Below are positions 33,960-43,125 of a stretch of 64,000 nt of DNA, in pieces. The notes beneath the pieces are model-generated. The model had not been told where the DNA came from and made no database searches. It was given only the letters and a program-made list of their open reading frames with translations. A program made the translations under genes and the position numbers. Source of the DNA: a methanogenic archaeon mixed culture ISO4-G1 (GTDB taxonomy: Archaea; Thermoplasmatota; Thermoplasmata; Methanomassiliicoccales; Methanomethylophilaceae); assembly GCA_001563305.1 (NCBI GenBank), contig CP013703.1, positions 1,103,773-1,167,772 of the forward strand, in the 5' to 3' direction. Position 1 is the stretch's first letter, and each line of letters starts with the position of its first letter.

Positions 33960-35393
33960 ATGGTTTCGACAAAAGTAATTGCAGTCGCTATCATCGCAAT
34001 CGTCGCCGTTGCAGGTGTTGCAGCGCTCGTCCTCCTTGGAGGCCAGGGCGGCGGGAACAACAACAGCGTCGACACGGCCCTCGCCGTGTACGGTAACGCG
34101 AACAACGACAACACGATTGATCAGAAGGATATCGACATCATCAACGATATCATAGCAGAGAAGAAAGAGCTGAAGGACTATCCCTTCGCCGATGCCAACA
34201 ACGACGCAAAGGTCAATGAGGCCGATGTCGATGTGGTAAAGGCCATAATGAACAAGTCCACCACCACCGTGCTCATTCAGTGTTTGGACCCCTCCGGAAA
34301 TGCAACAGCTAAAGACGTCGCATACCCGCTCAAGAACTTCGCGGTCATTGGTACCAACATGGTCCCTGTGACCATCAATGCGGGAGCGGTTTCCTCATCC
34401 GTTGCATGGTATGAGGGAAGCACCGCCTACCCGAACCTTGAGAAAGAGATGAAGGACAAAGCATTCAGCCTCGGAAAGTCAGGCCGTGGTGCCATATCCG
34501 ACGCCCTTTGGAAGAACTTCACGGACAGGGATGCGGAACTCAGGACCAGCACAGGAACCGGAATCCAGGCATTCTTCGTCGACCACAGTCTCGGAAGCGC
34601 AATAACCTCCAAGATCAGGGAGGACCTCGCTGCGATCGGAATCCCCGAGATCCGTCTTGCGGTCGCAGACCCGTACAAGGACATCTCATCCACAATGATG
34701 ATCGGATTCCTCGTCGGAGGAGACGCGGAGAAAACCGCGAAGAACTATTCTGACAAGAGCATCGCTGTCCTGAACGCCATCGAGAAGAAGGTCTCTGGAA
34801 TCAAGGATGCAGACAAGAAGACATACATCGGAATCACCATGTCCAACTACATCTGCCAGAACGAGTCGACCTTCGGTCAGCTTGGAGCATATGTCGCAGG
34901 TATCCCTTACTACCAGGCCAACTCAGAGTTCGCAGAGCTCTACAAAGGAACGGGTTCCACCGTCATGAGCAGTTTCGAGGCACTCTCCAACTTCGCCATC
35001 AAAGAAAAGCTCGGTGACAAGGCTGGAATCGATGTGATCTTCAGCAACCGTTCAGTTGACTTCAAGATGGGCGAGGAGAACAGAGGAGCTACGGTCATCG
35101 CCGAGTGGGAGAAATCCGTCTCCGGCGGTGCGAAAGGAAAGGCCATGGACTACTTCAAGGACCTGGACTGCTACGAACAGCTCTACTACATCAACAACCT
35201 CCTGCCTGGAGCATGCAAGCTGGCATACGCCGCGGCCTGCCTCTACCCTGGACAGTACTCGATGAGCGATGCGGACAACGTCGTGAAGGACTTCGCGAAG
35301 TTCTGCATCACCCTCAAGGATGTAGACAACAAGAACTCGGCTCTCTGCTTCGGATACACCGACTACACTGAGGCCAAGAAGGCGGCTGCCTGA
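33960..35393 (+). CDS. ABC substrate-binding protein with degenerate dockerin-like pair (system 2)
   Basis: The 477-residue protein begins MVSTKVIAVAIIAIVAVAG, the same anchor style as its paralogues, then two EF-hand-like loops (YGNANNDNTIDQKD and ADANNDAKVNEAD, the second lacking the usual G and third D), then a FecB-type domain. I prefer ATG 33960 because the bases before it match those before the system 1 start; ATG 33936 with GGAG eight bases upstream would add eight residues. The ligand is unknown. A stem-loop separates it from the permeases. Confidence 0.83.
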   Translation: MVSTKVIAVAIIAIVAVAGVAALVLLGGQGGGNNNSVDTALAVYGNANNDNTIDQKDIDIINDIIAEKKELKDYPFADANNDAKVNEADVDVVKAIMNKSTTTVLIQCLDPSGNATAKDVAYPLKNFAVIGTNMVPVTINAGAVSSSVAWYEGSTAYPNLEKEMKDKAFSLGKSGRGAISDALWKNFTDRDAELRTSTGTGIQAFFVDHSLGSAITSKIREDLAAIGIPEIRLAVADPYKDISSTMMIGFLVGGDAEKTAKNYSDKSIAVLNAIEKKVSGIKDADKKTYIGITMSNYICQNESTFGQLGAYVAGIPYYQANSEFAELYKGTGSTVMSSFEALSNFAIKEKLGDKAGIDVIFSNRSVDFKMGEENRGATVIAEWEKSVSGGAKGKAMDYFKDLDCYEQLYYINNLLPGACKLAYAAACLYPGQYSMSDADNVVKDFAKFCITLKDVDNKNSALCFGYTDYTEAKKAAA

Positions 35394-35399
35394 ACAAAC

Positions 35400-35418
35400 A
35401 GGGGGATGATTTCCCCCT
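35400..35418 (+). terminator. Stem-loop with T-run between substrate-binding and permease genes
   Basis: AGGGGGA and TCCCCCT pair around TGATT, followed by TTTCTTTTT just before the permease ATG. It looks like a partial terminator or transcript-end stabiliser that would keep the binding protein more abundant than the permeases. Confidence 0.55.
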
Positions 35419-35427
35419 TTCTTTTTC

Positions 35428-36498
35428 ATGACCGCGACCGTTGACATCCAGACGAAATACCACATCCTCACCATGAGGAAGGTGATGGTCCTAGCCATAT
35501 CCATAGTCGGAGTCATACTGGCCGTTGGATTCTTATCCCTATCCGTATGCCCGGACATATCACTAGGCGAAGCATACGGCCTCATATGGAACCATCTGAT
35601 AGGGACGGAGTACGTCCCAGGTTCACAGGACTGGTGGAATGACCGTTTCATATGGAACCGTTCCCTGCCGAGATCCGTCTGCGCGATCGTTGCCGGAATC
35701 GGATTGGCAGCATCCGGTGTAATGATGCAGTCTCTGATGAACAACCCCCTCGCCGACCCGTACAGTACCGGAATATCCTCCGGTGCCTGCTTCGGAGCCG
35801 TTGCATCTATTGTTATGGCATCGCTATTCAACGCTGCTTACGGCGACGGTACCACTATCATATTCGCATTCCTCGGAGCGATGATCCCTGCGATGATCAT
35901 CATACTGATATCGTCCAGGATCCTTGTGACTCCGGCCACTCTGATCCTTCTGGGAACGGCCATATCATACTTCTTCAACTCGATGATAACGTACATGATG
36001 GTCACGACCGATGCCGACACGCTTCAGAACGCATACATCTGGCAGATCGGTACACTGGACACCGTCACATGGTCGCAGATGCCCATCATCGCATCGATAT
36101 CGATCGCAGGCGCAGCGGTCGTACTGCTGCTATCAAAGAAGCTCAACCTTCTGGCGCTGGGAGACAACAGCGCGAAGACCCTCGGTCTCGACGTCGAATC
36201 GTTCAGGATCGTCTGCCTCATGGTAATGGCGGTCATGACCGCAGGGATCGTCAGTTTCACCGGTATACTAGGATTCGTCGGTCTCGTCACCCCCCATATC
36301 GTCAGATTCCTGGTGGGTTCAGACAACAAGTTCGTCACACCCATATCCATGGCCTTCGCCGCATTCCTGCTGCTGATATCGGATTATCTGTCACAGACTG
36401 TGTTCGACGTTCAAGTCGGTGCGGTCCTGGCTCTGATCGGAAGCCCGATCTTCTTCATACTCATAGTGACCCAGAGAAAAGGGAGGGGGATGTATTGA
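35428..36498 (+). CDS. FecCD-type ABC permease (system 2, first permease)
   Basis: The 356-residue membrane protein shows about ten helices and the family motifs IWNRSLPRSVCAIVAGIGLA, NNPLADPYSTGISSGACFG and FVGLVTPHIVRFLVG. It overlaps the second permease start by one base (TGATG), supporting coupled translation. It begins at ATG 35428 right after the stem-loop T-run, so translation may depend on read-through of that structure. Confidence 0.92.
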   Translation: MTATVDIQTKYHILTMRKVMVLAISIVGVILAVGFLSLSVCPDISLGEAYGLIWNHLIGTEYVPGSQDWWNDRFIWNRSLPRSVCAIVAGIGLAASGVMMQSLMNNPLADPYSTGISSGACFGAVASIVMASLFNAAYGDGTTIIFAFLGAMIPAMIIILISSRILVTPATLILLGTAISYFFNSMITYMMVTTDADTLQNAYIWQIGTLDTVTWSQMPIIASISIAGAAVVLLLSKKLNLLALGDNSAKTLGLDVESFRIVCLMVMAVMTAGIVSFTGILGFVGLVTPHIVRFLVGSDNKFVTPISMAFAAFLLLISDYLSQTVFDVQVGAVLALIGSPIFFILIVTQRKGRGMY

Positions 36499-37556
36499 TG
36501 AATACATCCGAATTTGTCTCTGGATACTTCGCCAAGAACAGGGGCAAGGTTATCGCCATCATTATCCTATGCATCTTGGCGATTGCCTGTATATTCATCA
36601 CACTGGGATTCGGAGTGTATCGCATCTCCGTGCCCGATGCGATAATGGTGGTCATAGACAAACTGATGGGAAAGGATGTGAACTACCACGATGAACTCTA
36701 CATCTGGGATGCACGTCTCCCCCGCGGCATCCTCGCGGTAGTGGTAGGTGCAGGCCTAGCACTATGCGGTGTCGTGATGCAGAACGTCATGCACAACCCT
36801 ATGGCCGAACCGTACACGATGGGAGTGTCCTCAGGTGCGTTCTTCGGTGTGGTCATCTCTATGGTATTCAACGTCTCGATCGTACCCTGGTTCGGTGAAT
36901 ACGTCGCGAACATTGCCAATGCGTTCATATGCGCACTGATCCCGGTGGCGGTCATACTGCTGATAACGATGTTCAAGAAGCTGACATCGACAGCGATGAT
37001 CCTGGTGGGAATCGCGTTGCTGTTCCTGTTCTCATCCATCACCCAGATGATCCTGCTGTCCGCCTCGGCCGAGACCCTAGCCCAAGCATACTCGTGGAGG
37101 GTCGGTTCTCTCTCCAACATGAGTTGGTCAGACGTAGCAGTGGTGACACCCATCGTCATACTGGTGTCCATTTTGATATTCACACTGTCCAGAAAACTGG
37201 ATATGATGTACATGGGGGACCGCAACGCCCAGACCGTCGGTATTAACCCCAACGCGATACGTATCATCTCAATGACCCTGGTCTCGGTGATGACCGCGAC
37301 AGTGGTCTGTTTCACAGGAACCATCGGTTTCATAGGACTGGTGGCTCCTCACGTGGCCCGCATGATCGTGGGTTCCGTCAACAAGTACCTCATGCCGTTC
37401 AGCATGGCATTCGGTGCATTCTTCCTGGTAGCGGCCGACACCGTGGCCAAGGTATCAGGTGCTAACGGTCTTCCGGTAGGGGTCATAAGCTCCCTGGTCG
37501 GAGGACCGATGTTCGTATACATCCTAATCAAACGCGGAAAGAAGGTGTGGAGCTGA
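36498..37556 (+). CDS. FecCD-type ABC permease (system 2, second permease)
   Basis: The 352-residue permease starts at ATG 36498, which overlaps the previous stop. Motifs are IWDARLPRGILAVVVGAGLA, HNPMAEPYTMGVSSGAFFG and FIGLVAPHVARMIVG. NPLADPYTTG is altered to NPMAEPYTMG, so it differs more from BtuC-type channels than its partner does. The frame stays open far upstream as antisense-like overlap of the first permease and is not coding there. Confidence 0.92.
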   Translation: MNTSEFVSGYFAKNRGKVIAIIILCILAIACIFITLGFGVYRISVPDAIMVVIDKLMGKDVNYHDELYIWDARLPRGILAVVVGAGLALCGVVMQNVMHNPMAEPYTMGVSSGAFFGVVISMVFNVSIVPWFGEYVANIANAFICALIPVAVILLITMFKKLTSTAMILVGIALLFLFSSITQMILLSASAETLAQAYSWRVGSLSNMSWSDVAVVTPIVILVSILIFTLSRKLDMMYMGDRNAQTVGINPNAIRIISMTLVSVMTATVVCFTGTIGFIGLVAPHVARMIVGSVNKYLMPFSMAFGAFFLVAADTVAKVSGANGLPVGVISSLVGGPMFVYILIKRGKKVWS

Positions 37557-38416
37557 TGCAGTTACACAAAGAGATTGATGAGACACTGTTGACCGCGGAC
37601 CTCGACGTCCACCTCGAAGGACTTGACTTCACGTACAAGGGCAGCACGAATTCCGTACTGGATTCCCTGTCCATCGACATAAAGGGCCCACAGCTCGTGT
37701 CCATTCTCGGTCCGAACGGAGCGGGGAAATCCACCCTCATCCATTGCATGAACAAGATCCTCGAGCCTACCGGCGGAACGGTCATGGTCAACGGCAAGAA
37801 CGTCGAGGACATCACCGTGAAGGAGATGGCCAAGATCTCCAGCTATGTCCCGTACACATCCACCGACAGCTTCCCGCTGACCGTCGTGGACACCATCCTC
37901 ATGGGCCGCCATCCGCATGCCAAATGGGGTTCCATCAAAGATGATCTAGAGATCGTCCATGAAGCGCTGCAGCTCCTCGACATTGAGGATCTTGCGGATT
38001 CCATGTTCAACGAGCTGTCGGCCGGGCAGCATCAGAAGGTCATGCTCGCCAGGGGATTCGCCCAGGAACCGCGCATCCTGTTCCTCGACGAACCCACTTC
38101 CAACCTGGATATCAAGTACCAGCTGGAGATCACCCGTATCCTGAGGAGGATGTCGCGCGAGAAGAAGGTCCTCGTGATCATGATCAGTCACGACATCAAC
38201 ATAGCCGCGAAGTACTCCGACAACATCATCGTCCTGCATAACCACAAGATTCACTCCGTGGGCACACCGGAGGAGGTCATAACCTCCGAGATGCTTAAGG
38301 AGGTCTACGATGTGGATGCGAAGATCACGATGGACAACGGCAAACCCCATCTGGTCCTCTGTGACGACTGCACCTATGAGCCTCTCCCCGAGGATTCCGG
38401 TGTATATCTGCCTTGA
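37556..38416 (+). CDS. FecE-type ABC ATPase (system 2)
   Basis: The 286-residue ATPase has Walker A GPNGAGKST, LSAGQHQKVMLARGFAQEP and Walker B ILFLDEPTSNLD, then MISHDINIAAKYSDNI. It is closely related to the system 1 ATPase, with the same C-terminal tail pattern (DAKITMDNGKPHLVL) that is not part of the standard fold. ATG 37556 overlaps the permease stop by one base; a GTG three codons upstream is possible. A hairpin follows at 38431. Confidence 0.93.
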   Translation: MQLHKEIDETLLTADLDVHLEGLDFTYKGSTNSVLDSLSIDIKGPQLVSILGPNGAGKSTLIHCMNKILEPTGGTVMVNGKNVEDITVKEMAKISSYVPYTSTDSFPLTVVDTILMGRHPHAKWGSIKDDLEIVHEALQLLDIEDLADSMFNELSAGQHQKVMLARGFAQEPRILFLDEPTSNLDIKYQLEITRILRRMSREKKVLVIMISHDINIAAKYSDNIIVLHNHKIHSVGTPEEVITSEMLKEVYDVDAKITMDNGKPHLVLCDDCTYEPLPEDSGVYLP

Positions 38417-38430
38417 TGAAAAGGATGATC

Positions 38431-38446
38431 CCGTGCTTTCGCACGG
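38431..38446 (-). terminator. Terminator shared by argD and the ABC operon
   Basis: CCGTGC and GCACGG pair around TTTC between convergent genes. The minus-strand tail (ATCATCCTTTTC) is T-rich, so it mainly ends the arginine operon. Confidence 0.5.
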
Positions 38447-38455
38447 TAAGGAATT

Positions 38456-39628
38456 TCAGAGACACTCTTTCAAGAGCTTCGTGAAGACGTCCTTCTGCGA
38501 ATCCTTCAGGATGAGCGGCGGGATGAGACGGATCGTGTTCCCGTGGCAGACGTTCACCAGCACGCCATTGTCGCGGCAGTACTTCTGGACCTCGGATGCG
38601 GTGACGTTCGTGTCCATCTCGATTCCGATGATCAGACCGTATCCGCGGACGTCTTTGATCTTGGGGGAATCGATGTTTCTGAGATCGGTCATCCACTTGG
38701 TACCCACGTCGCAGGCGTTCTGCACCAGATTCTCCTTCTTCATGATGTCGAGGACTGCGCATCCGGATGCGGTCACCAGAGGGTTCCCTCCGAATGTCGT
38801 ACCGTGGGTCCCGGGCGTCATGACCTTGGAGATCTCCTCGGTGGTCGTGACGGCTCCGATGGGTGCTCCGCCTCCGAGTGCCTTCGCCATCGTTATAATG
38901 TCTGGTACAACGTCGAAGTTCTGTATCCCATACCATTTTCCGGTACGTCCGAGACCAGTCTGCACCTCGTCGACGATCATCATCGCGCCGTTGTCCGTGC
39001 ACACGTCGCGGATGGTCTTGAAGAACTCCTTCGATGCTGTGCGCACCCCGCCTTCGCCCTGGATGGGCTCGACGATTATGGCGGCCGTATCCTTGGATAC
39101 CATGCTCTTCACCGACTCGCAGTCGCCGTACTCATAGTACTGGTATGCATCGCTGATCAGGGGCTCGAATGACGCCTGGTATTTGGTCTGACCCGTCGCT
39201 CCCAATGCTGCGGCGGTACGGCCGTGGAAACCGTTCAGGGCAGCCATGACCTTCTTCTTTCCCGTGTATCTCACGGCGACCTTCAGGGCACCCTCGTTGG
39301 CCTCCGCCCCGCTGTTCACGAACAGCGTGCGGTCCATGCCGACCGGTGTGATCGATGCTATCTTCTCGGCGAGCTTCGCCTGCTCCTCCACGTAATAGAG
39401 GTTGGACACGTGGATCAGCTTGGCCACCTGTTCCTGCATGGCCTTGACCCAGTCAGGATGGGAGTAACCTATCGAGTTGACGGCTATCCCCGCAACGAGG
39501 TCGAGATACTCCTTCCCCTCCGTATCGTACAGATAGCATCCGCTACCGTGGGTGAACGACAGGTCGATGCGGCCGTAGTTCTGGAAAAGGTATCTGGAGC
39601 TCAGATCCTTCACTTCTTCGAATTTCAT
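38456..39628 (-). CDS. argD: Acetylornithine aminotransferase
   Basis: ArgD moves an amino group from glutamate to N-acetylglutamate semialdehyde, giving N-acetylornithine; the same family also serves lysine synthesis. The 390-residue PLP enzyme shows YLDLVAGIAVNSIGYSHPD, FVNSGAEANEGALKVA, MMIVDEVQTGLGRTG and the Schiff-base lysine in ITMAKALGGGAPIGA. It is the last gene of the argC-argJ-argB-argD operon on the minus strand, four bases after argB. Confidence 0.95.
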   Translation of the reverse strand: MKFEEVKDLSSRYLFQNYGRIDLSFTHGSGCYLYDTEGKEYLDLVAGIAVNSIGYSHPDWVKAMQEQVAKLIHVSNLYYVEEQAKLAEKIASITPVGMDRTLFVNSGAEANEGALKVAVRYTGKKKVMAALNGFHGRTAAALGATGQTKYQASFEPLISDAYQYYEYGDCESVKSMVSKDTAAIIVEPIQGEGGVRTASKEFFKTIRDVCTDNGAMMIVDEVQTGLGRTGKWYGIQNFDVVPDIITMAKALGGGAPIGAVTTTEEISKVMTPGTHGTTFGGNPLVTASGCAVLDIMKKENLVQNACDVGTKWMTDLRNIDSPKIKDVRGYGLIIGIEMDTNVTASEVQKYCRDNGVLVNVCHGNTIRLIPPLILKDSQKDVFTKLLKECL

Positions 39629-39632
39629 TTCA

Positions 39633-40451
39633 TCACTTCACTATGATCGTTCCGTGGAGGTTCCCCTCCTTCATCACATCGGCAACGATACACTCGGGGT
39701 CGGTACCGTTGACCATGCGTACGGTGGACACACCGGACTCTATCGCCTTGCGGCATGCATCCACCTTGGGGATCATCCCTCCGGAGATGATTCCCGATTC
39801 TATGAGTTCGTCTATCTTCGCCAGGTCGACCCTATCCAGCTTGGAGCCGGGATCATGGACGTCCATCAGTATGCCTGGCACATCTGTGATCGCTATCATT
39901 TCCTTGCAGGGTACGGCGGCCGCGATCCCTGCTACCATGGTATCAGCGTTGACGTTGAGCCTCTTGCCGTCCTTGTCCTTACCGATGGGGTAGATGACAG
40001 GGACGATGCCGTTCTCGACGAGGTCCAGGAGCACGTTAGGATCGCAATCCTCGACCTCTCCCACATGACCCACGTCCACCTCAATCTCCTTCCCGTCCTC
40101 GACCGCCTTCACAGGCTTCTTTCTGACGCACAGGGTGCAGTGGTATCCGGGCATGCCAATGGCCTTGACCCCCGCCTCCTCGAGACAGGAGACGACCTCT
40201 CTGTTGAGGTTGCTCAGTACCTTCTCCGCCACATCCAATGCATCCAGGTCGGTGACCCTGATGCCTGCGACCTTCTTCGGTTTCAGGCCGCGCCTTTCCA
40301 TCTCCTCGGAGATCTCGGGACCGCCTCCGTGCACCAGTATCACGCTGGCGCCCTGGGACATCATCTGGGATATCTCTCTGGCGAGGCGCATCATGGCCTC
40401 GCGGCCCCTGATGGCGTTCCCTCCGAACTTAAGGACGTACAGGTTGTTCAT
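39633..40451 (-). CDS. argB: Acetylglutamate kinase
   Basis: ArgB phosphorylates N-acetylglutamate in arginine synthesis. The 272-residue protein starts MNNLYVLKFGGNAIRG with the lysine-containing phosphate loop, then VILVHGGGPEISEEM, NVNADTMVAGIAAAV and the C-terminal GGMIPKVDACRKAIESGV. The start ATG 40451 is chosen because the upstream frame lies within argJ. It is five bases from the argJ stop. Confidence 0.95.
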   Translation of the reverse strand: MNNLYVLKFGGNAIRGREAMMRLAREISQMMSQGASVILVHGGGPEISEEMERRGLKPKKVAGIRVTDLDALDVAEKVLSNLNREVVSCLEEAGVKAIGMPGYHCTLCVRKKPVKAVEDGKEIEVDVGHVGEVEDCDPNVLLDLVENGIVPVIYPIGKDKDGKRLNVNADTMVAGIAAAVPCKEMIAITDVPGILMDVHDPGSKLDRVDLAKIDELIESGIISGGMIPKVDACRKAIESGVSTVRMVNGTDPECIVADVMKEGNLHGTIIVK

Positions 40452-40456
40452 CCGGA

Positions 40457-41683
40457 TCACGTTGCGTATTCCGCGTTGATGCGGACGTAGTCGTACGTGA
40501 GATCGCATCCCCATCCCGTGGCGGATTCCTTTCCGACACCCAGGTCCACGAGGATCGTGACCTCCTTGTTGTCCATCGCCATGCGGACGACCTCGACCGA
40601 GCGCTCGTCCTGGAACACCGGTGCTCCGGAATCCAGGATCGGGACCTCCATGTCGCCTCCCTTGATGGTCAGCCTGACATCCTCGAGGTTGAACTTACAG
40701 CCGCTGTTACCTACGGCCATCATGATACGGCCGTAGTTCGGGTCGGATCCGAATATTGCGGATTTAACCAGCGGGGAGTTGATGATCTCCTTGACCAGGA
40801 TCTTGGCGTCCTCCTTGGTCTCCGCTCCAGTGACCTTGACCTCGATGAGCTTCGTGGCTCCCTCTCCGTCCGCGGCGACGTCGCGGGCGATCTTTGTCAT
40901 GACGAACTTGAGGGCCTCGAAGAACTCGGGGTCGTCATCGGCGCACTTCCCTCCGGCGAGACCGTTGGCGAGCAGGATGCTGGTGTCGTTGGTGGACTGG
41001 TCACCGTCGACGGAGACCATGTTCAGGGATTCGTCGAGGATCTGTCCCCACTTCTCACGGAAGTTCACCGACAGGTTGGCATCGGTTGTGATGACAGAGA
41101 GGGTGGTACCATGGAGCACCTTCATGTGGGGCTCGATCATTCCGCTCCCCTTGCATATCGCTCCGATGTACACCAGTGTCCCGTCCGTGAGGCGGACGCG
41201 CACCGCGCATTCCTTCTTGATGGTGTCGGAGGTCATGATGGCCTTGGCGAAGTTGTCGTCGGCCTGACGCCCGTCGAAGAGCTCCCTGGCGGCACGGGAG
41301 ATACCGTAGCGGATCTTGTGCATATCCATGAAGCGCCCGATGAGCCCGGTGGACATGACACCGACCATGGTCGGGTCCAGTCCCAGCTCCGTCGCCGTGA
41401 CCTTCTTCATCTCGAGGGCATCCTCGATACCGCGGCGTCCGGTCAGCGCATTGGCGTTACCGCTGTTCACGACCACCGCCTGCAGTTTCTCGGAGTTCTC
41501 CTTCATCATCACCTGTACGGGCGCAGACTTGACGTTGTTGCTGGTGTATCCCACGCATGCCGTCGCCGGCACCTCGGAATAGACCAGCCCCAGGTCCAGC
41601 GAGCGGTACTTGACACCGCTGTGGACGCCTGCTGCCTTGTAGCCCTGCGGGGTTGTCACCCCTCCGTCTATGATCTCTACCAT
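40457..41683 (-). CDS. argJ: Glutamate N-acetyltransferase (ornithine acetyltransferase) ArgJ
   Basis: ArgJ recycles acetyl from N-acetylornithine to glutamate after self-cleavage into alpha and beta chains. The 408-residue protein has AVVVNSGNANALTGRRG, AICKGSGMIEPH, DGEGATKLIEVKVTGA and GSDPNYGRIMMAVGNSG. At the cleavage site the usual M-A-T-M-L sequence aligns with HGTTL: the catalytic threonine is kept but the preceding alanine is glycine, and about four extra residues come before it. Because argJ is present, the cyclic pathway is likely. Confidence 0.94.
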   Translation of the reverse strand: MVEIIDGGVTTPQGYKAAGVHSGVKYRSLDLGLVYSEVPATACVGYTSNNVKSAPVQVMMKENSEKLQAVVVNSGNANALTGRRGIEDALEMKKVTATELGLDPTMVGVMSTGLIGRFMDMHKIRYGISRAARELFDGRQADDNFAKAIMTSDTIKKECAVRVRLTDGTLVYIGAICKGSGMIEPHMKVLHGTTLSVITTDANLSVNFREKWGQILDESLNMVSVDGDQSTNDTSILLANGLAGGKCADDDPEFFEALKFVMTKIARDVAADGEGATKLIEVKVTGAETKEDAKILVKEIINSPLVKSAIFGSDPNYGRIMMAVGNSGCKFNLEDVRLTIKGGDMEVPILDSGAPVFQDERSVEVVRMAMDNKEVTILVDLGVGKESATGWGCDLTYDYVRINAEYAT

Positions 41684-41685
41684 TT

Positions 41686-42705
41686 TCAGACCCCCAATCC
41701 GGGTATGTTCAATCCTTTCTTCTCATCCAGTCCGAGCATCAGGTTCATGCACTGCACGGCCTGCCCGGATGCTCCTTTGACCAGGTTGTCCAGGACTCCG
41801 AAGGAGACCACCTTGTCCCCGAGGACCTTGGACGACACCTGTGCGTGGTTGGACGCCACCACGGCGCGTATGGACGGCTCGGGGACGTAGTGTACGAACG
41901 TCTCGTTGCCGTACTGCTTACTGTAAATCGAATCCACCTCTTCCTGGGTGACTTCCTCCTTCGTGCTGAAGTAGCATGACGACAGGATGCCGCGGACTAT
42001 CGGGAGCAGCTGGGGCACGAACGTGACCTTCACATGCGAGCCCGCGAACTTGTCCACCGCCATCTCGATCTCGGGCGTGTGGCGGTGCTTCCCCACGCTG
42101 TAGGGGATGATCGTCTCGCCGCAGGTGGAGTGATGGGTGCGCTCGGTCGGGACCATCCCCGCTCCGGACGTTCCGGACTTGGCATCGACGATGATGTCCT
42201 GTCCTACAATGCCCGCCTTCATGAGCGGAGCTATCGCCAGTATGATCGATGTCGCATAGCATCCGGGGTTCGCCACCAGGTCGGCCCCCTTGATCTCGTC
42301 GCGGAAGAACTCCGGGAGGCCGTAGACCGCCTTCTGCAGGTTCTCCACATCCGTGTGCTGGTGCCCGTACCATTTCTCGTAGGCGGACACATCGTGCAGG
42401 CGGTAGTCGCCCGACAGGTCGATCGCCTTGATGCCCTGCTCCAGGAGTGCAGGCACTTCCTTCATGGCGACACCGTGGGGTGTGGCCACGAACACGAAGT
42501 CCAGATCCTTGGTGTCGGATATCTTCTCGGTGAACTCCAGGTCGCCCACGTATCCCTTGAGGAAGGTGTGCACATCCTGGACCTTGCGTCCCGCGTTCTG
42601 ACGGGACGTGAGCGCGGCTATCTCAACATCAGGATGGGTGCACAAGAGACGTGACAGTTCCCCTCCCGTGTATCCGGTTCCGCCTATTATTCCGACTTTT
42701 ACCAT
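41686..42705 (-). CDS. argC: N-acetyl-gamma-glutamyl-phosphate reductase
   Basis: ArgC reduces N-acetylglutamyl phosphate with NADPH. The 339-residue protein begins MVKVGIIGGTGYTGGELSRL (nucleotide-binding loop) and has LVANPGCYATSIILAIAPL with the catalytic cysteine, plus the TSGAGMVPTERTHHSTCGE region. ATG 42705 is chosen over an upstream GTG. It is first in the argCJBD operon and divergent from argGH across a 420-base control region. Confidence 0.95.
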   Translation of the reverse strand: MVKVGIIGGTGYTGGELSRLLCTHPDVEIAALTSRQNAGRKVQDVHTFLKGYVGDLEFTEKISDTKDLDFVFVATPHGVAMKEVPALLEQGIKAIDLSGDYRLHDVSAYEKWYGHQHTDVENLQKAVYGLPEFFRDEIKGADLVANPGCYATSIILAIAPLMKAGIVGQDIIVDAKSGTSGAGMVPTERTHHSTCGETIIPYSVGKHRHTPEIEMAVDKFAGSHVKVTFVPQLLPIVRGILSSCYFSTKEEVTQEEVDSIYSKQYGNETFVHYVPEPSIRAVVASNHAQVSSKVLGDKVVSFGVLDNLVKGASGQAVQCMNLMLGLDEKKGLNIPGLGV

Positions 42706-43125
42706 GATCCTCACTCTTTTTTGGATTCATCAGGCCCATGTTTTCCCCTATATTAAGAATGATGTTTCAAATAAGACATATCTTGTTTGTTTTGAAACAT
42801 ACAGTAGGTACCAGACCTTCTGCGACCGAATCATAACACCATTAATGACTGAGTTCGTAAGGATATGATGCCCCGTTTCATCACACCGATTGTATGGTGC
42901 AAAACATATTTTCTCAGTTCTGCTCCTAGTTTAGCCTAGCTAGAAATCAGGTTTCACATTGGTGGTTCTTGCAATTACACCGCATACTGATCACCGTATC
43001 CACGATGACCACTATCGGACAAATCTTGTCCATCTCTTTACAACAGAGCCCTGAGACAGTCCCACTGGACACATCTCCTATCTTTACCTATTAATAACGC
43101 GATGTGCATCATTTCGCCGGTTAAT
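42706..43125. promoter_or_regulatory. Divergent arginine control region with inverted repeat
   Basis: No gene was found. ATGTTTCAA (42762-42770) and TTGAAACAT (42792-42800) form a 9-bp inverted repeat with AAGACATATCTT between them, upstream of the argC TATA-like TATATT (about 42749). A second promoter, TATTAATAA (about 43087-43095), precedes argG. The repeat may bind an arginine repressor, but I see no ARG-box consensus that I can name. Confidence 0.45.
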
